Origin: Actinidia chinensis
Taxonomy: Eukaryota; Streptophyta; Magnoliopsida; Ericales; Actinidiaceae
Reading direction: 5' to 3'
Assembly: GCA_009663005.1 (NCBI GenBank)
Contig: VIGQ01000504.1
Span: 7,501 to 28,736, forward strand
DNA: 21,236 bases
The notes under the pieces were generated by a model. The model was not told the origin of the DNA. It worked only from the letters and a program-made list of their open reading frames with translations, and did no database searches. Positions 9,925 through 19,250 of the stretch are shown here, in pieces; position 1 is the stretch's first letter, and each line of letters opens with the position of its first letter. Position numbers and translations under genes: made by a program.

Positions 9925-10406
9925 AAGGTCTCGTTAAAAAAATCTTTTAATCTAAATACAATTTGTTAACGTGACAATAAAGATAACCACAAAACTGCAT
10001 GGCCAACCATTATCCCCCTTCACGGTTATGCAATAAAAGTGTCTTGTTTTCCACATGCCCCCATATACCCCTTATGGTTATCAATACAAGTGGTCTTGTT
10101 TCAATGCCCCTGAAGATCATGTGTTCTTTTTTTGATGGAAATTATTTTACTAAAAAAACCCTAAAAATCCTAAAGAGGTATTCGGATGTTTACGACTAAA
10201 AAAATACGACAAACGTTTGAAAAAATAGAACTTCAATCATTACACAAAGCAATTTAAGAGTTTTTTGATTTATAACACAAGGGAACATTAATCACAGATA
10301 TAAGTAGAGAAGAAAAGTAGGCCAACAACTTGGGGCACTAATATACACAATCACTAAACTACTAATTATAATAACTATTTAGTTGAACCCACATACAGGA
10401 GTGGAA

Positions 10407-10681
10407 TCAAATAAAACAAACGATCACATATGAGGAGTGATAGATCTGTTGAAAGTTGGTGAATATAATTGTACCCGAATCGTTATCATTGTGCCCGGCA
10501 TCATCACGAGGATAGGTTCTTGTTTTTGTTTTGGTCTTATCCATATAGGAACTAGCAGCCTTAATTGTTGCCTCACCCATCATCTTTCATCACAGACTTC
10601 TTCTCTTCGGAAACACAACTTACTTCCTTTTTCTTGAAAAAAGGACTCTGATTTTGCTTTGCTGGTTCCGTTGTCTGACAT
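10407..10681 (-). pseudogene. Small unknown plant protein, paralogue 1 (frame broken)
   Basis: From the ATG at 10681 the minus strand encodes MSDNGTSKAKSESFFQEKGS before leaving frame; this first frame stops at 10580. A second frame holds VFPKRRS, two in-frame stops, then MMGEATIKAASSYMDKTK (ATG at 10583) and runs 58 residues to TGA at 10407. Joined by eye this suggests a short soluble protein with a Ser/Lys-rich N-terminus, a basic FPKRR-like core and a helical GEA--KAA tail. This resembles short plant proteins with an FPPKRG-type motif, a comparison from memory. No signal peptide or membrane segment is visible. Paralogue 2 conserves the start, the basic core and GEA--KAA, which supports real ancestry. 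The break may be decay or base-calling error. Function unknown. Confidence 0.5.
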
Positions 10682-10698
10682 TTTCTTTTCTTTTGTTG

Positions 10699-10805
10699 AG
10701 TTTGAGAGAGAAAGAGAGAGAGGTGTTGAAAAAGGAAGCCTTATATTTGAATGGATGTTTGTAATGACAAAATCATTAAGCTCTTGCCATACCCCTATAT
10801 ATATA
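10699..10805 (-). promoter_or_regulatory. Core promoter and CT-rich leader of paralogue 1
   Basis: On the minus strand TATATATATA (10796-10805) precedes GGGGTATGGCAAGAGC, and about 80 bp further on lies a CTCTCTCTCTTTCTCTC leader (10706-10722, GA-rich on plus). The ATG follows at 10681, about 115 bp from the TATA box. TATA box plus CT-rich 5' leader is a common plant promoter layout. Paralogue 2 keeps the TATA box, a CTCTCTTTCCCTC leader and the ATG at nearly the same spacing. Confidence 0.65.
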
Positions 10806-10829
10806 CTGGTTGTGGAACAGATGTTTATT

Positions 10830-12320
10830 ATTTGCTAAGCTAATTATTTATGTCATTTTCCTCTGCAATTTCCTACTATTTCCCCTGTATTTGCTGAAAA
10901 ATTAAAATTTGGTGCCTACAGGATTATATGTTGTGGGTAGTTTGATTGCTTCATAGAATTGGATTACGATAAGTGTCCAAGGAAATTACTTGGTTGTTTT
11001 TGCCATTCCACTGGCCTATGAACTTCCTCTTGACAGGGTTTGGTTTAGTTTTCTGTTGGTTCTCATTTTCAGTTCTCCTGAAAATATCGAAAACTTTTTT
11101 TTTTCTAGTTGCTAAACTTGTTTCTAGACACCGAGGTTTTGGAGATAGAAACCAAGAGAAACGATTGTTTCCTTATCTTGGAAACTAATTTTTCCCCAAA
11201 ACTTAAATATGACAATGAAGTGATGAGGATATTTTTTCTGAAAACCGTTTTAAAAAAAGTCCATACTTTATCCTAAAAAGCAGCTCTGTTTTTCTATGGT
11301 ACGTCCAAGTAGACATCATTGCAAAATAAAATAAACAATTTGCTATGACCAAACATTTTAATATCTTAAATCATGAAAAGTTTAAGTGTATTTATATAGT
11401 GATCATATATTCATTAAAAGTTTAAGCTATTAAAAATTTAAACACAGTTAAATAAAACTTTTATTTTTCTGATATCTGAACACTTGTTTCTAGAATCCGA
11501 CATGTAAGAACAAAAACGATTGGAACATTATTTTTACCAAACCTAAATATGACATGAACAATAGTTGATGAGGATTTTCTTGAAAAACGTTTCTAAAACA
11601 GTCCTAAACACGCTGTTTTTCTATACTCCAACAGAACATGCAAAAAAAAAAAAAAAAAATGGCTATGACCCAACATTTTAATATCTGAAAATCATGAAGT
11701 TTAAGTTATTTTATATGTGATCCATTATTTAAATTAAAATTTTATCTAAGCTATTAAAATTTTGAAACGGTTAAAGAAAAACTAAGAAATTAAATGAGAT
11801 GGTAAGATCACAAGTCATGACTAGTAATTTTCTTGATAATCTGGTTCTGTGTGAGGATCAAGGCAGACAAACCTCAGAAGCCTAGGACTTGTTCAGCAGA
11901 CTCAGTTTTCATAAATGAACTCTCAACCACAAGGGACAGAGGAAAACAATTGTGGGGTCTTTGTAGGAAAATCTACAAAAAGTAACTCCAATATTTAACC
12001 TTGATTACAACTGAATTTTAATTTTTATTTAAATTTAAAATTAAATCCTAAACTTTTAACCTTTACGCAATTTGAACTCTTCGTCATTATCTTTTATATA
12101 AGAATTGCTCTACAAACAACTAATTCCCGCAATTAGGACCCTATCTATGACAAAAATTTCGAGAGAGAAGGAAAAACATTAAATTGGATTGAAAAAGCCT
12201 TGATTTCAAAAGAAGAAATAACGAATCTCAAAGTTCTGATACCTAGCGGTAACTGTTTTAATGTTTAATTTTTTGTCCAGGGATAATTTTCTTCAAATCA
12301 TTACCTACTTGTTTCTAAAT
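10830..12320 (-). repeat. Dispersed repeat copy C, upstream region of paralogue 1
   Basis: Copy C starts about 25 bp upstream of the paralogue 1 TATA box and extends about 1.5 kb. It matches copy A from about 10945 to the end, and copy B in its first 90 bp and from about 11820. It contains an internal tandem duplication that A lacks. No coding potential is evident. A 71-codon plus-strand frame at 10973-11188 has no family resemblance and is not conserved as a frame in copy A. Confidence 0.7.
11114..11800. repeat. Internal tandem duplication in copy C, units of about 320-366 bp
   Basis: Unit 1 (11114-11450) and unit 2 (11480-11800) share in order ACTTGTTTCTAGA (11117, 11482), AC-TAAATATGAC (11201, 11541), TGATGAGGAT (11221, 11567), CTGTTTTTCTAT (11284, 11612), GCTATGACC-AACATTTTA (11342, 11662), AAATCATGAA (11368, 11688) and AAGCTATTAAAA. 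Copy A has one unit, so the duplication arose in the C lineage, or A lost one. Unit 2 has a run of 18 A near 11642. Confidence 0.7.
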
Positions 12321-13124
12321 GTTACATAAATAGAGGCTTCAAAAGGTTCGGATTGTAATAGGGTTTTAAAAAGGTTTAGAATTTAATTTTTTTTGAAGAT
12401 TACAAATTACAAATTTAACTTTGTCCCGATAGTCAAATTGAGGATTATGTTTGACAAGTTTCTCCATTTTTACATATGAACTTATCGAAAAATGCGGGGG
12501 GAGCAAAACTATATTATGTATCAAAGAATTACACTGACAGATAGGTGTCCTCCTATCTCTCTAATAATGATAATTTTCATTTACCACCCTCAATTTCACC
12601 CAAAAATTCCACTTTGTCTCACAACGTTTAATTCGAATAGATATGAGACCTAAACGTTTTGAAAACGGTTACAATGTGGGTAAATTGCGTCACATCCTTA
12701 GAATTGTTTATGAGAAATAGCATGTGCAGACACACATGATTTCACATTGGAGTTTTAAATTGGTACAAAATTAAATTCTTGTCTTAGTTTTAAAATTTCT
12801 TTTTTACCTGTTATTTAATCAAAATTTTAGACTTTTGTTGTTACGCTTGGTGAGAGGAGTCCAAAAAATATTAATTTTTTATTTAATTAGGACAAAAGTT
12901 GTCACCCAAGGAGAGAGAAAAAAATATTTTTATCTCAAAAATCTAAAACTTATTTTTGCCCTTTTGTATAGGTCATGTGAAATGGCATGGCTATTTCAAT
13001 TAACAATTAGAAAGGAGTGATGGAGGAAGGGTACCACATTACCAAGCCATCTCGTAAAGTTTTAGATGTTAAATATGTTGATAGCGAAACGTGGAGAACG
13101 AAAGTTGAATATTGGATTAAATTT
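12321..13124. other. Unassigned AT-rich stretch
   Basis: No gene or repeat is recognised. A 61-codon frame at 12835-13020 is low-complexity. A short hairpin GATAGG-TGTCCT-CCTATC lies near 12540-12557. Nothing else stands out. Confidence 0.35.
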
Positions 13125-13716
13125 AAAGGATTAAAAATTCTTTAATCGAAATCCGATCTTAACGTGACATTACAAATAACTACAAAAAACTACATACCCA
13201 ACATCTACTCCTTTACGGCTACTATTGCACATAAATTGTCGGTATTGTCCACATGCTCTGAAGATCCTGGTTGTTCTTTTTGATGAAAATTGTTTACTCC
13301 AGAAAATACTAAATCCAAAAACGGGTATTGGAAGGTTACTACTAATGTAACAATGTCCAACTTTGAAGAATAGAACTTCAACACATTACATCCAAAGCAT
13401 ATTAAGAATTTTTTTATTATAACATTAAGGGAGACATATAGTTAACATATAAGTAAACGAAAATGTACAACAAACCAGTGTGCACTAACGTATTATACAC
13501 GAATCACTAAACTGAAGTACTTATACTAACTGATTTAGATCGAGCTAGACATACAAACGTGGAATCTAATAAAAATAAACTATCACGTATAGATAATGAT
13601 CACCGGATATGTGCTAGGTCTTCCAATGTAGGGTGAACGCAAATCGTAATTCGAAATCGTTGTAGATGTTACAACTATGACCTATCATGAGTAAGGTCTT
13701 GTTTTTGTTTTTTTGT

Positions 13717-13883
13717 TTAATCTATATACGTAATAGCAGCCTTACCTACTGCCTCACCCATCATCTACACACAGGACTTCTTTTGATTTTTGGAAACCCA
13801 CTACCTTCTTGAGGGAAAGGTCAGTCATTTTCTTGAGAGAAAGACTTTGCTATTGGCTTTGCCGAGCTGCGTGTGTTTGACAT
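13717..13883 (-). pseudogene. Small unknown plant protein, paralogue 2 (frame broken)
   Basis: The minus-strand ATG at 13883 begins MSNTRSSAKPIAKSFSQEND and then meets TGA. A second frame gives GSGFPKIKRSP, and after a further shift MMGEAVGKAAITYID (ATG at 13764) ends at TAA, 13717-13719. Paralogue 1 (10407-10681) has the same order: a Ser/Lys-rich start, the FSQE/FFQE step, an FPK-basic core and MMGEA--KAA. Conservation is greatest at the start codon region and at MMGEA--KAA. The tail after KAA is shorter here because of an in-frame TAA. At least two disruptions mark it as a pseudogene unless they are sequencing errors. Function unknown. Confidence 0.5.
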
Positions 13884-13905
13884 TTTCTTCTCTATTGTGA
13901 GTTTG

Positions 13906-13999
13906 AGGGAAAGAGAGAATGAGAACGCAAAAAGAAGTTGTATATGTGGGAGTTAATATTGGAAGCAATACAATATCTCTTACAGACCCCTATATATAT
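13906..13999 (-). promoter_or_regulatory. Core promoter and CT-rich leader of paralogue 2
   Basis: TATATATAT lies at 13991-13999 on the minus strand, followed by GGGGTCTGTAAGAG and a CT-rich leader (GA-rich on plus, GGGAAAGAGAGAATGAG, 13907-13923). The ATG is at 13883, 108 bp from the TATA box, against 115 bp in paralogue 1. Confidence 0.6.
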
Positions 14000-14015
14000 G
14001 CTAGTTATGACAGAG

Positions 14016-14828
14016 TTTCTCTTTGCACCCATTCATATGTATTTTTTTTGTTGGTGTGCATCGTGGCTACATAGGTGACAAAATGTTGGTGTAATTGTGT
14101 GATGTTGCAGTGAGTGGTGGTGGTGTTAGCATTTCAAACATTGATTCATTAAAAACTTTGATATATAAAAATACTTCAGAAATAGTGGAAGTTTGTATGG
14201 TATATACCGGCCCACAACAAAACCATTGTCATTTTATACATTAAATTGTCTGGATTATTTGCCTATCTATTCTTGTGGTAATTCAGTTTAGGTGTTTCCG
14301 AGCTGTGTTGTATGTGCTTGTGTGAATTCTGAAATGAAAGCCGGTTATCACCACAATTCTACGTTCATCCCAGTTTACAAAACCTAGTGTCCTAGAATTA
14401 CCAAATAGTCTAGGATTGTCTCTGAAACTCATCTGTCATAACCTATGTGTACTTTATGGACCCACCATTTGAAATGGTTGCATTTATGGGATTTCAAGTG
14501 GATTATTTATCAGTTCACCCACATAAATTTAATCAAAGTTTTTGCCTCAAAAATATGAAAATTCAAATTTTAAAAAACCATTGGCAATAAAACAAGGATT
14601 GTGGACTACTTAGTCATGAATCATGCTTGGTTAATTGCCATGGTTACTCATCCAACAATTCAGATTGAAAACACGCAAAGAAGCGTATCGCATAATAATT
14701 ATTGTGGGTTTGAGGGTTGGGGGTGAATTCAATCAAGAGAAAAGAATTGAAACAATAAATATTTCAAGCCAATTACCCAAAAACCAAAAATTTATTACTT
14801 TTCTAACATGGAAACTTTCTTCGTATGC
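14016..14828. other. Unassigned stretch upstream of paralogue 2
   Basis: No gene, transposon end or match to repeat A/B/C is seen. The patch near 14050-14130 is rich in GTTGGTG and GGTGGTGGTG. A 91-codon frame at 14635-14910 runs into the tandem repeat that follows and has no family resemblance. Confidence 0.35.
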
Positions 14829-15065
14829 GGGTGGGGGCGGGTGTGGGTGTAACTACGTTAGCAGTGCATTGAAAATAATGAACCCCTATTTTTTTATTGA
14901 GAATAGTTAAACAAGTGCCGTGCGAGTGTTGATTCGCAAATATCAATGGTGTGGGGGGGTGTGGGTGTAACGCACGTAGCAGGCATTGAAATAATTGAAC
15001 CCACCTATTTTTTTATTGAGAAATGTTAAACGAGTGCCGTGCGAGTGTTGATTAGCAAATAATCA
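14829..15065. repeat. Two-unit tandem repeat, about 118 bp
   Basis: Unit 1 (14829-14946) and unit 2 (14947-15065) share a G-rich start (GTGGGTGTAAC at 14843 and 14961), ACGTTAGCAG or ACGTAGCAGG, CATTGAAA, CCTATTTTTTTATTGAGAA and GTGCCGTGCGAGTGTTGATT (14915 and 15034). Offsets of 118-119 give the period. The units differ by a few substitutions and single-base indels. The G-rich start has several G runs. Confidence 0.85.
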
Positions 15066-15465
15066 AGCTGAATAAAATTTTACTTGGTGTTGTTGTTTCG
15101 AAATAGTAACAATCCAAATTTTACTTTTCCAACCCACCGTTGCCACCGCTACTTGCCATCGCGAGCAAAAATAGAATATTTTATGTGTTGTTATTTTTAA
15201 CATTTGTCATATTCAAAAATAGTGCTGAAATTTGACTGTTCTATGTGGCCGCCCGTAGCGCCAGTAGAGCACACCTAATTAATGTTTATTATTCAGTCAC
15301 GTATCTTATACCTGGCAATGTTATACTCATTACATTTTGATTATTAAGGATAAGTTTTTCAACTTTACCTATATATGTTATAATGTCGTTAGTTGCCATA
15401 TCCATTTCCTACATATGCAGTTATCAATCGTTGGGAAGACAAGCTGGTACCATTATTTAAGAAAC
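15066..15465. other. Unassigned stretch left of the Harbinger pseudogene
   Basis: This may include the 5' part of the Harbinger element, but no terminal inverted repeat matching the right-end sequence is recognised. Short GC-richer patches occur near 15130-15165 and 15246-15266. Confidence 0.3.
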
Positions 15466-16560
15466 GACTACTCAGTGAAAATCTCACTATATGAAAGTAA
15501 ATTTCGTAGCGGTTCGGAATGAGCCGTGAATTCTATTCACAATTGGGAAAGCACTAAAAGAGCATTCAAGGGTTTGTTAGAAGAAAATCCTAGGAGCATG
15601 TCATAGAACCAGGTTTGTCTTCTTATCAGAAAAGACGTGTGCATAATACAATTCCTGCTTACCGTATGTGAAGCTAGTCCATTTGACCATATTTTACAAA
15701 TTGGCGACATGTCCACTTTTACTAGATTAGTAAAGCATTTTGTTGGGGATATCGTAAGGTATTATTTGGCCAACTTATTTAGAAAGCCAAAGGCGGATGA
15801 CATTGAGAAGTTACTCCAAATTGAAGAAGCTTGTGGTTTCCTGGGATGCTAGAGCGCCTTGATTACATGCACGGAGTGAAATAACTGTCCCAACATCATG
15901 AGTGAAATAATTGCAGGCTAGGCATACCGTGAGTGAACTAAATGATACATTATGATACTCGAGGGGCAGTCACATCATATGATTACATTGATATTATAAC
16001 ATGATTATTGGACAGTTTTTAGGTTCTCACCAGATACGAATAAAAGTATCGTGTTCTTTACAATCGAAAACCTCTTTCAAGATCTGACAAATGCAGTTCT
16101 ACCAGCAAAAATATTCATATCAAAGGTTAAGAATTTATAAAATCGATTATTATCTAGTTGATGGTATGTACCCTAATAGTCAACTTTGTACAAACCATTC
16201 GTTGTACCTGGAAGTTAAGAAGGATCTATATACTGTGAAGAAACAGGAATCGTATCTGTAAAAAGGCATTGAACGAGCATTGGAGTTTCCAAGCTAGGTT
16301 TGCAATGTTTATAGAGGTGCAGCTCGACTTAGCGAATATACATACCTTGCATAGTTACATGATGTCATGTCAAGGGCATTATTAGTACATTTTTACGATT
16401 CTCCGCCTTCCATAAACATTGACTATGAAAGTTCAATCTCTATGCCGCTCTTACTGATGTGATGATGGAGAGTTAAAAATCTGGAGATTGTAAATTTTTT
16501 TATTGCCATCGGGACTTAATTGAATCGTGGAGAACACAATGAGCTTGAGAAGAAGATGGT
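15466..16560 (+). pseudogene. PIF/Harbinger-type transposase remnant
   Basis: Plant PIF/Harbinger transposases are DDE nucleases that move elements with 3-bp target duplications. A frame from 15466 reads DYSVKISLYESKFRS, the DYF-xNPxYPxxKFRR start. It is followed by a MSRE segment and KALKEHS near 15540, and by a run to 15851 with TRLVKHFVGDIVRYYL and KPKADDIEKLLQIEEACGF, ending at a stop in the FPGML motif. At 15861 D-MHG-K-CP keeps the first catalytic Asp region. Further pieces are TIMLEAV-like (near 15940), YYLVDGMYPN (near 16150) and IERA plus FQARFAM plus RGAAR (16268-16328), which would carry the catalytic Glu. Many frameshifts and stops: inactive. Confidence 0.85.
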
Positions 16561-16857
16561 TTGCACTTATAGGCTTCATCGTAGTAAAGAGATAATAAAA
16601 ATTGAGAGGCTTTGTAATCGTTTGAGATTAATTATGTTTTATATTGTTATTTCGTGTGCAATGTTTTTATACTAATCATGTTTTATGTAATATTTTTTAT
16701 TTGATTATAAAAAAATAACTTGTTTAATGTTAATATGTTTTATGCTACATTGGTTTTAAAAAAATTAATTATTGTTATTTCAACATCAAAAATATAAATA
16801 TTTTTTTGAAATTTATTTATTAATTAAGAATTTTAAAAGTAACTACTCACTTATTTT
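16561..16857. other. AT-rich tail of the Harbinger element
   Basis: Very AT-rich sequence follows the transposase remnant, with repeated TATTGTTATTTC, TGTTTTAT and ATGTTTTATG pieces near 16630-16745. No gene is visible. It is probably the element's 3' non-coding part. Confidence 0.4.
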
Positions 16858-17069
16858 TCAAATCAAAAAATGGAGAAATAAAAAATAGAAAAAATGGGGA
16901 ATACAATTAGAGACCGGCATCATTTTTTTTTACAAATCAAAAAATACAATAAAAAAATAGGGGAAACGACTATTGGAGACCAAAGTTTTTTACTCTATTT
17001 TTTCACCAAATAATGGGATAATTGAAAGAAAATATGGGGAAAAATTAGTATTAGGATTGGAGATGGTTA
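16858..17069. repeat. Three imperfect subterminal repeats at the Harbinger right end
   Basis: Segments near 16858-16917, 16931-16983 and 17002-17069 each run from a CAAATCAAAAAAT or CACCAAATAATGG start, through an A-rich part and GGGGAA, to ATTRGAGAY (ATTAGAGACC, ATTGGAGACC, ATTGGAGATG). Repeated ATTGGAGA-type ends fit the subterminal region of plant Harbinger elements. The third ends GGAGATGGTTAA, where TAA could be a target duplication. No left partner was found. Confidence 0.5.
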
Positions 17070-17137
17070 ATAAGCAACAACCTTTCATTCATCAACAAAT
17101 GGGGAAATAGAGAACACATCTAAATAACGAAAAGGTG

Positions 17138-17146
17138 TCATTCTCA
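17138..17146. repeat. Left 9-bp target-site duplication of the MULE
   Basis: TCATTCTCA directly precedes the left terminal inverted repeat. Its partner TCATTCCCA at 20213-20221 follows the right repeat, with 8 of 9 matching. Nine bases is the usual Mutator-superfamily duplication length. Confidence 0.75.
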
Positions 17147-17325
17147 AAGTTTTTTGGTGTTTAACCTGTTTTCAAAAAATATTTTAGAAAAACACCGTGG
17201 ATTGAAAAACTATTTAGGGAATTAACGCGTTTGGGAGAAGCCTAGTGTGTCAATAGCGACTCGAAAGAAGCGCTAAAGACAATGACAATTTAGAGTCGCA
17301 ATGACACTGGCGACCAGGGTAAAAA
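17147..17325 (+). repeat. Left terminal inverted repeat of the MULE
   Basis: It begins AAGTTTTTTG. Its first 50 or so bases, including TAACCTGTTTTCAAAA and AATATTTTAGAAAA, are nearly identical to the reverse complement of 20163-20212. Farther in, ACGCGTTTGGGAGA, CTAGTGT and AGGGTAAAAA still match, with more divergence in the middle. Confidence 0.85.
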
Positions 17326-17887
17326 TTGGTAAATTTAAAAACTGGCTAGGGCTTGTTCCAGCCATTGATACTCCCATGCCACAAACCACAACAATCAATA
17401 ATTCATAATTCACAAATTGGGTATTAATAATAACACTAAATATCAACATAAATTAACCAAAATTAATTCGAGAATCCATCGATTACATAATTAAAAGTAA
17501 GGTGAAAAATCACCAATTCAAATCACATTAATTCTAAAAACATTTCTACCAAGGGTGCCCATCTCGTTGGAGTGGCTAAGGCCAGTCGTGTGGAGGGATC
17601 TCCACCACCCCAAGTCGAGAAGATCCTGTGGCGCTGCCATCGTCAGCAAGCTCATAGATTTGCTTGGAACTGCTCATGAGGACCTGCATCACTAAATACC
17701 TCACCCCTCTCGAAAGAACGATACATCTTCTGCTAATAAAAGCCGCATCGAGATGCTCAACCTCTCCATCTTCTTGTAGTCCACGATGGCACAAATCTAA
17801 TGTATTGTGGACAGGCACATCCCCTCTCATCGACCCCTTCAAGTCATGTGGATGCGGGTGTACGAGCTTCTCATAATAAATAATAAC

Positions 17888-17967
17888 CTAATATATTGAG
17901 GATTAAAATTAAGCACAATACGTAGGGGAATAAGAACATTGAATATATTTTAGTAAATATTGCTTAC
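17888..17967 (-). other. Probable second intron of the PMD gene
   Basis: On the minus strand the segment begins GTAAGCAATATTT after CAATTG and ends TATATTAG before GTTATTATT. It is 80 bp, AT-rich and has plant-type splice sites. The downstream exon is not clearly recognisable as PMD, so this call is weaker than the upstream intron. Confidence 0.5.
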
Positions 17968-18402
17968 CAATTGATTTTGTCTGGTTGATGGGGCCTTGTA
18001 AATCAGACGAGTACATGTACGTGTTGTAGAATGACGACAAAGTGGTGTAATAAACGACGCGTAATCGCCATGCAACATTTCGAGTTTTGAAGATCTATCA
18101 TCAGATACGATCACAATATGTGATCTCTCTTGCCATGCCACAACATTGGTAAGCTGCATGGATCAACAACTAATGCCTTCATGCCTACACTGCCGACTAA
18201 TACGTGCAACTCGTCCCCGTTCTATATACAATCTGGATGTGTGCGACATACCAACATTGACCCACATTACCTCGATAAGGAAATGCATCTCGACGATGTC
18301 AAAGCAATGGAGGGGATCCGTGCTAGCCATACATAAGAGGCCTCACGGCATGCTAGTGGAGATGCCTATTATTGTAGTCTCGGGGTATGGCATCCATATG
18401 AC

Positions 18403-18480
18403 CTGATATCAACACGGAAAAATTGTATATTAGATAGAAAGATTTATTAAATAAAAAATGATTGAATGGATTATCAATAC
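18403..18480 (-). other. Intron splitting the WMPY motif of the PMD gene
   Basis: The minus strand reads ..GCCCACCAA then GTATTGATAATCC at the donor and TTGATATCAG then GTCATATGG at the acceptor. Removing these 78 bp joins TAHQ to VIWMPY in frame and restores the family-like DQV-W-PY segment. A family motif rebuilt by a GT-AG intron is good evidence of a once-functional gene. Confidence 0.75.
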
Positions 18481-19250
18481 TTGGTGGGCGGTTGGGGCAT
18501 CCAACTCATCCCGGTAAAAACTCATGTATGTGGGTAGGATTTAATGTTGAAACGTCTAGCCCCACACCATCTAGGTTATCAAGCCACAAATTAGAAATCT
18601 TTGCACGTTAGTTATATAAATAATGATATCTTGGAACATTCATTAAATTAGCATATTACCAAGCTCCTAGCGCGAGTGCATTTGGTATCCACATCGACGT
18701 AATGTTATCCCAGCTCTCAGGATGCATAATATGTAATGACTCCTAAGACCCTAGCCTATATGTACTTCAAATGTACAGTTATAGGTTACTTATAAAAGAC
18801 TTGATATTAACAAACCAATGATACTCAAGTGTGGTAAGGTATGCAAGCATGGCCGCCCCCAACAGTAGTACAATGACCCAAAATTCTCAACTAGTGTGAG
18901 GTAGAATACAGGCACTGCATATCCGATTACTCGTAATAAACACACTCAACAAAGTATATTATATATGCTCGTGATACAAATCAATGATACTCTGTAGCCT
19001 CATCTAGAGGGGTCTGAACACGCGCCTCTCCAACCATGTTAGCTTCAGTTATCACCTCTAAAAGCACCTCCAAGTAGACAAAGACATTAACTCATTAGGG
19101 TCAAACGTCCCACCAGGGACTGGGTAACATGATGCATGCCCTCAAATGCTGGACTCTAGTACGAGCTGTGAGGTCCTCTAGTCAGAACATGTCCGACCCA
19201 GAATTAAATCATTAATTACATAAATCGTATAAACAATAAATCAAAAATAG

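Larger units (their letters stand above)
9925..10830 (-). repeat. Small-gene unit X1 (gene, leader and 3' flank)
   Basis: This unit is collinear with 13125-14015. Landmarks shared in order are TTAACGTGAC (9967, 13160), CTGAAGATC (10110, 13258), AGAACTTCAA-CATTACA (10227, 13373), CACTAAACT (10352, 13505), CTTGTTTTTGTTTT (10518, 13699), AGCAGCCTTA (10554, 13736), GCCTCACCCATCATCT (10570, 13751), TTTGACATTTTCTT-like (10675, 13876) and CCCCTATATATAT (10793, 13987). The homology spans a minus-strand promoter, leader, short coding segment and several hundred bases of 3' flank. Confidence 0.75.
13125..14015 (-). repeat. Small-gene unit X2 (second copy)
   Basis: This unit is collinear with 9925-10830 over promoter, leader, coding segment and 3' flank. 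Differences include many short indels, and the upstream region does not match copy C: homology stops just past the TATA box near 14010. The unit therefore duplicated without the long upstream repeat, or its upstream region was replaced. Confidence 0.75.
17560..19190 (-). pseudogene. Plant mobile domain (PMD, MAIN-like) gene remnant
   Basis: The PMD is shared by host MAIN/MAIL proteins and by transposon-encoded proteins; its biochemical role is not settled. On the minus strand I read, in domain order: a possible DVFVYLEVLLE segment near 19085; RAYIIYFVECV at about 18940-18975 (family RAYIL---GG-L); a G-LYYCWG segment near 18865; YRDELDAPTAHQ near 18481-18520, joined across an intron to VIWMPYPETT; DPLHCFDIVEMH near 18283-18320; an RRQ-like stretch, W, then RSHIVIV near 18110; and a C-terminal frame at 17576-17842. 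The introns have GT-AG ends. In-frame stops, such as TGA near 18345 and near 18165, and frameshifts indicate decay. It fills most of the MULE and probably starts near 19190 or further right. Confidence 0.75.

Noticed and set aside
10600..10625. Possible splice donor GTAAGT inside small-gene paralogue 1
   Set aside because: An intron here would be far too short for the next acceptor and would remove the conserved FPK core; not conserved in paralogue 2.
10973..11188. 71-codon plus-strand open frame with hydrophobic stretches
   Set aside because: Lies in repeat copy C; the homologous part of copy A has indels and stops in that frame.
17664..18406. Plus-strand open frames of 68-86 codons
   Set aside because: They lie opposite the PMD gene remnant, whose minus-strand reading matches a known family.
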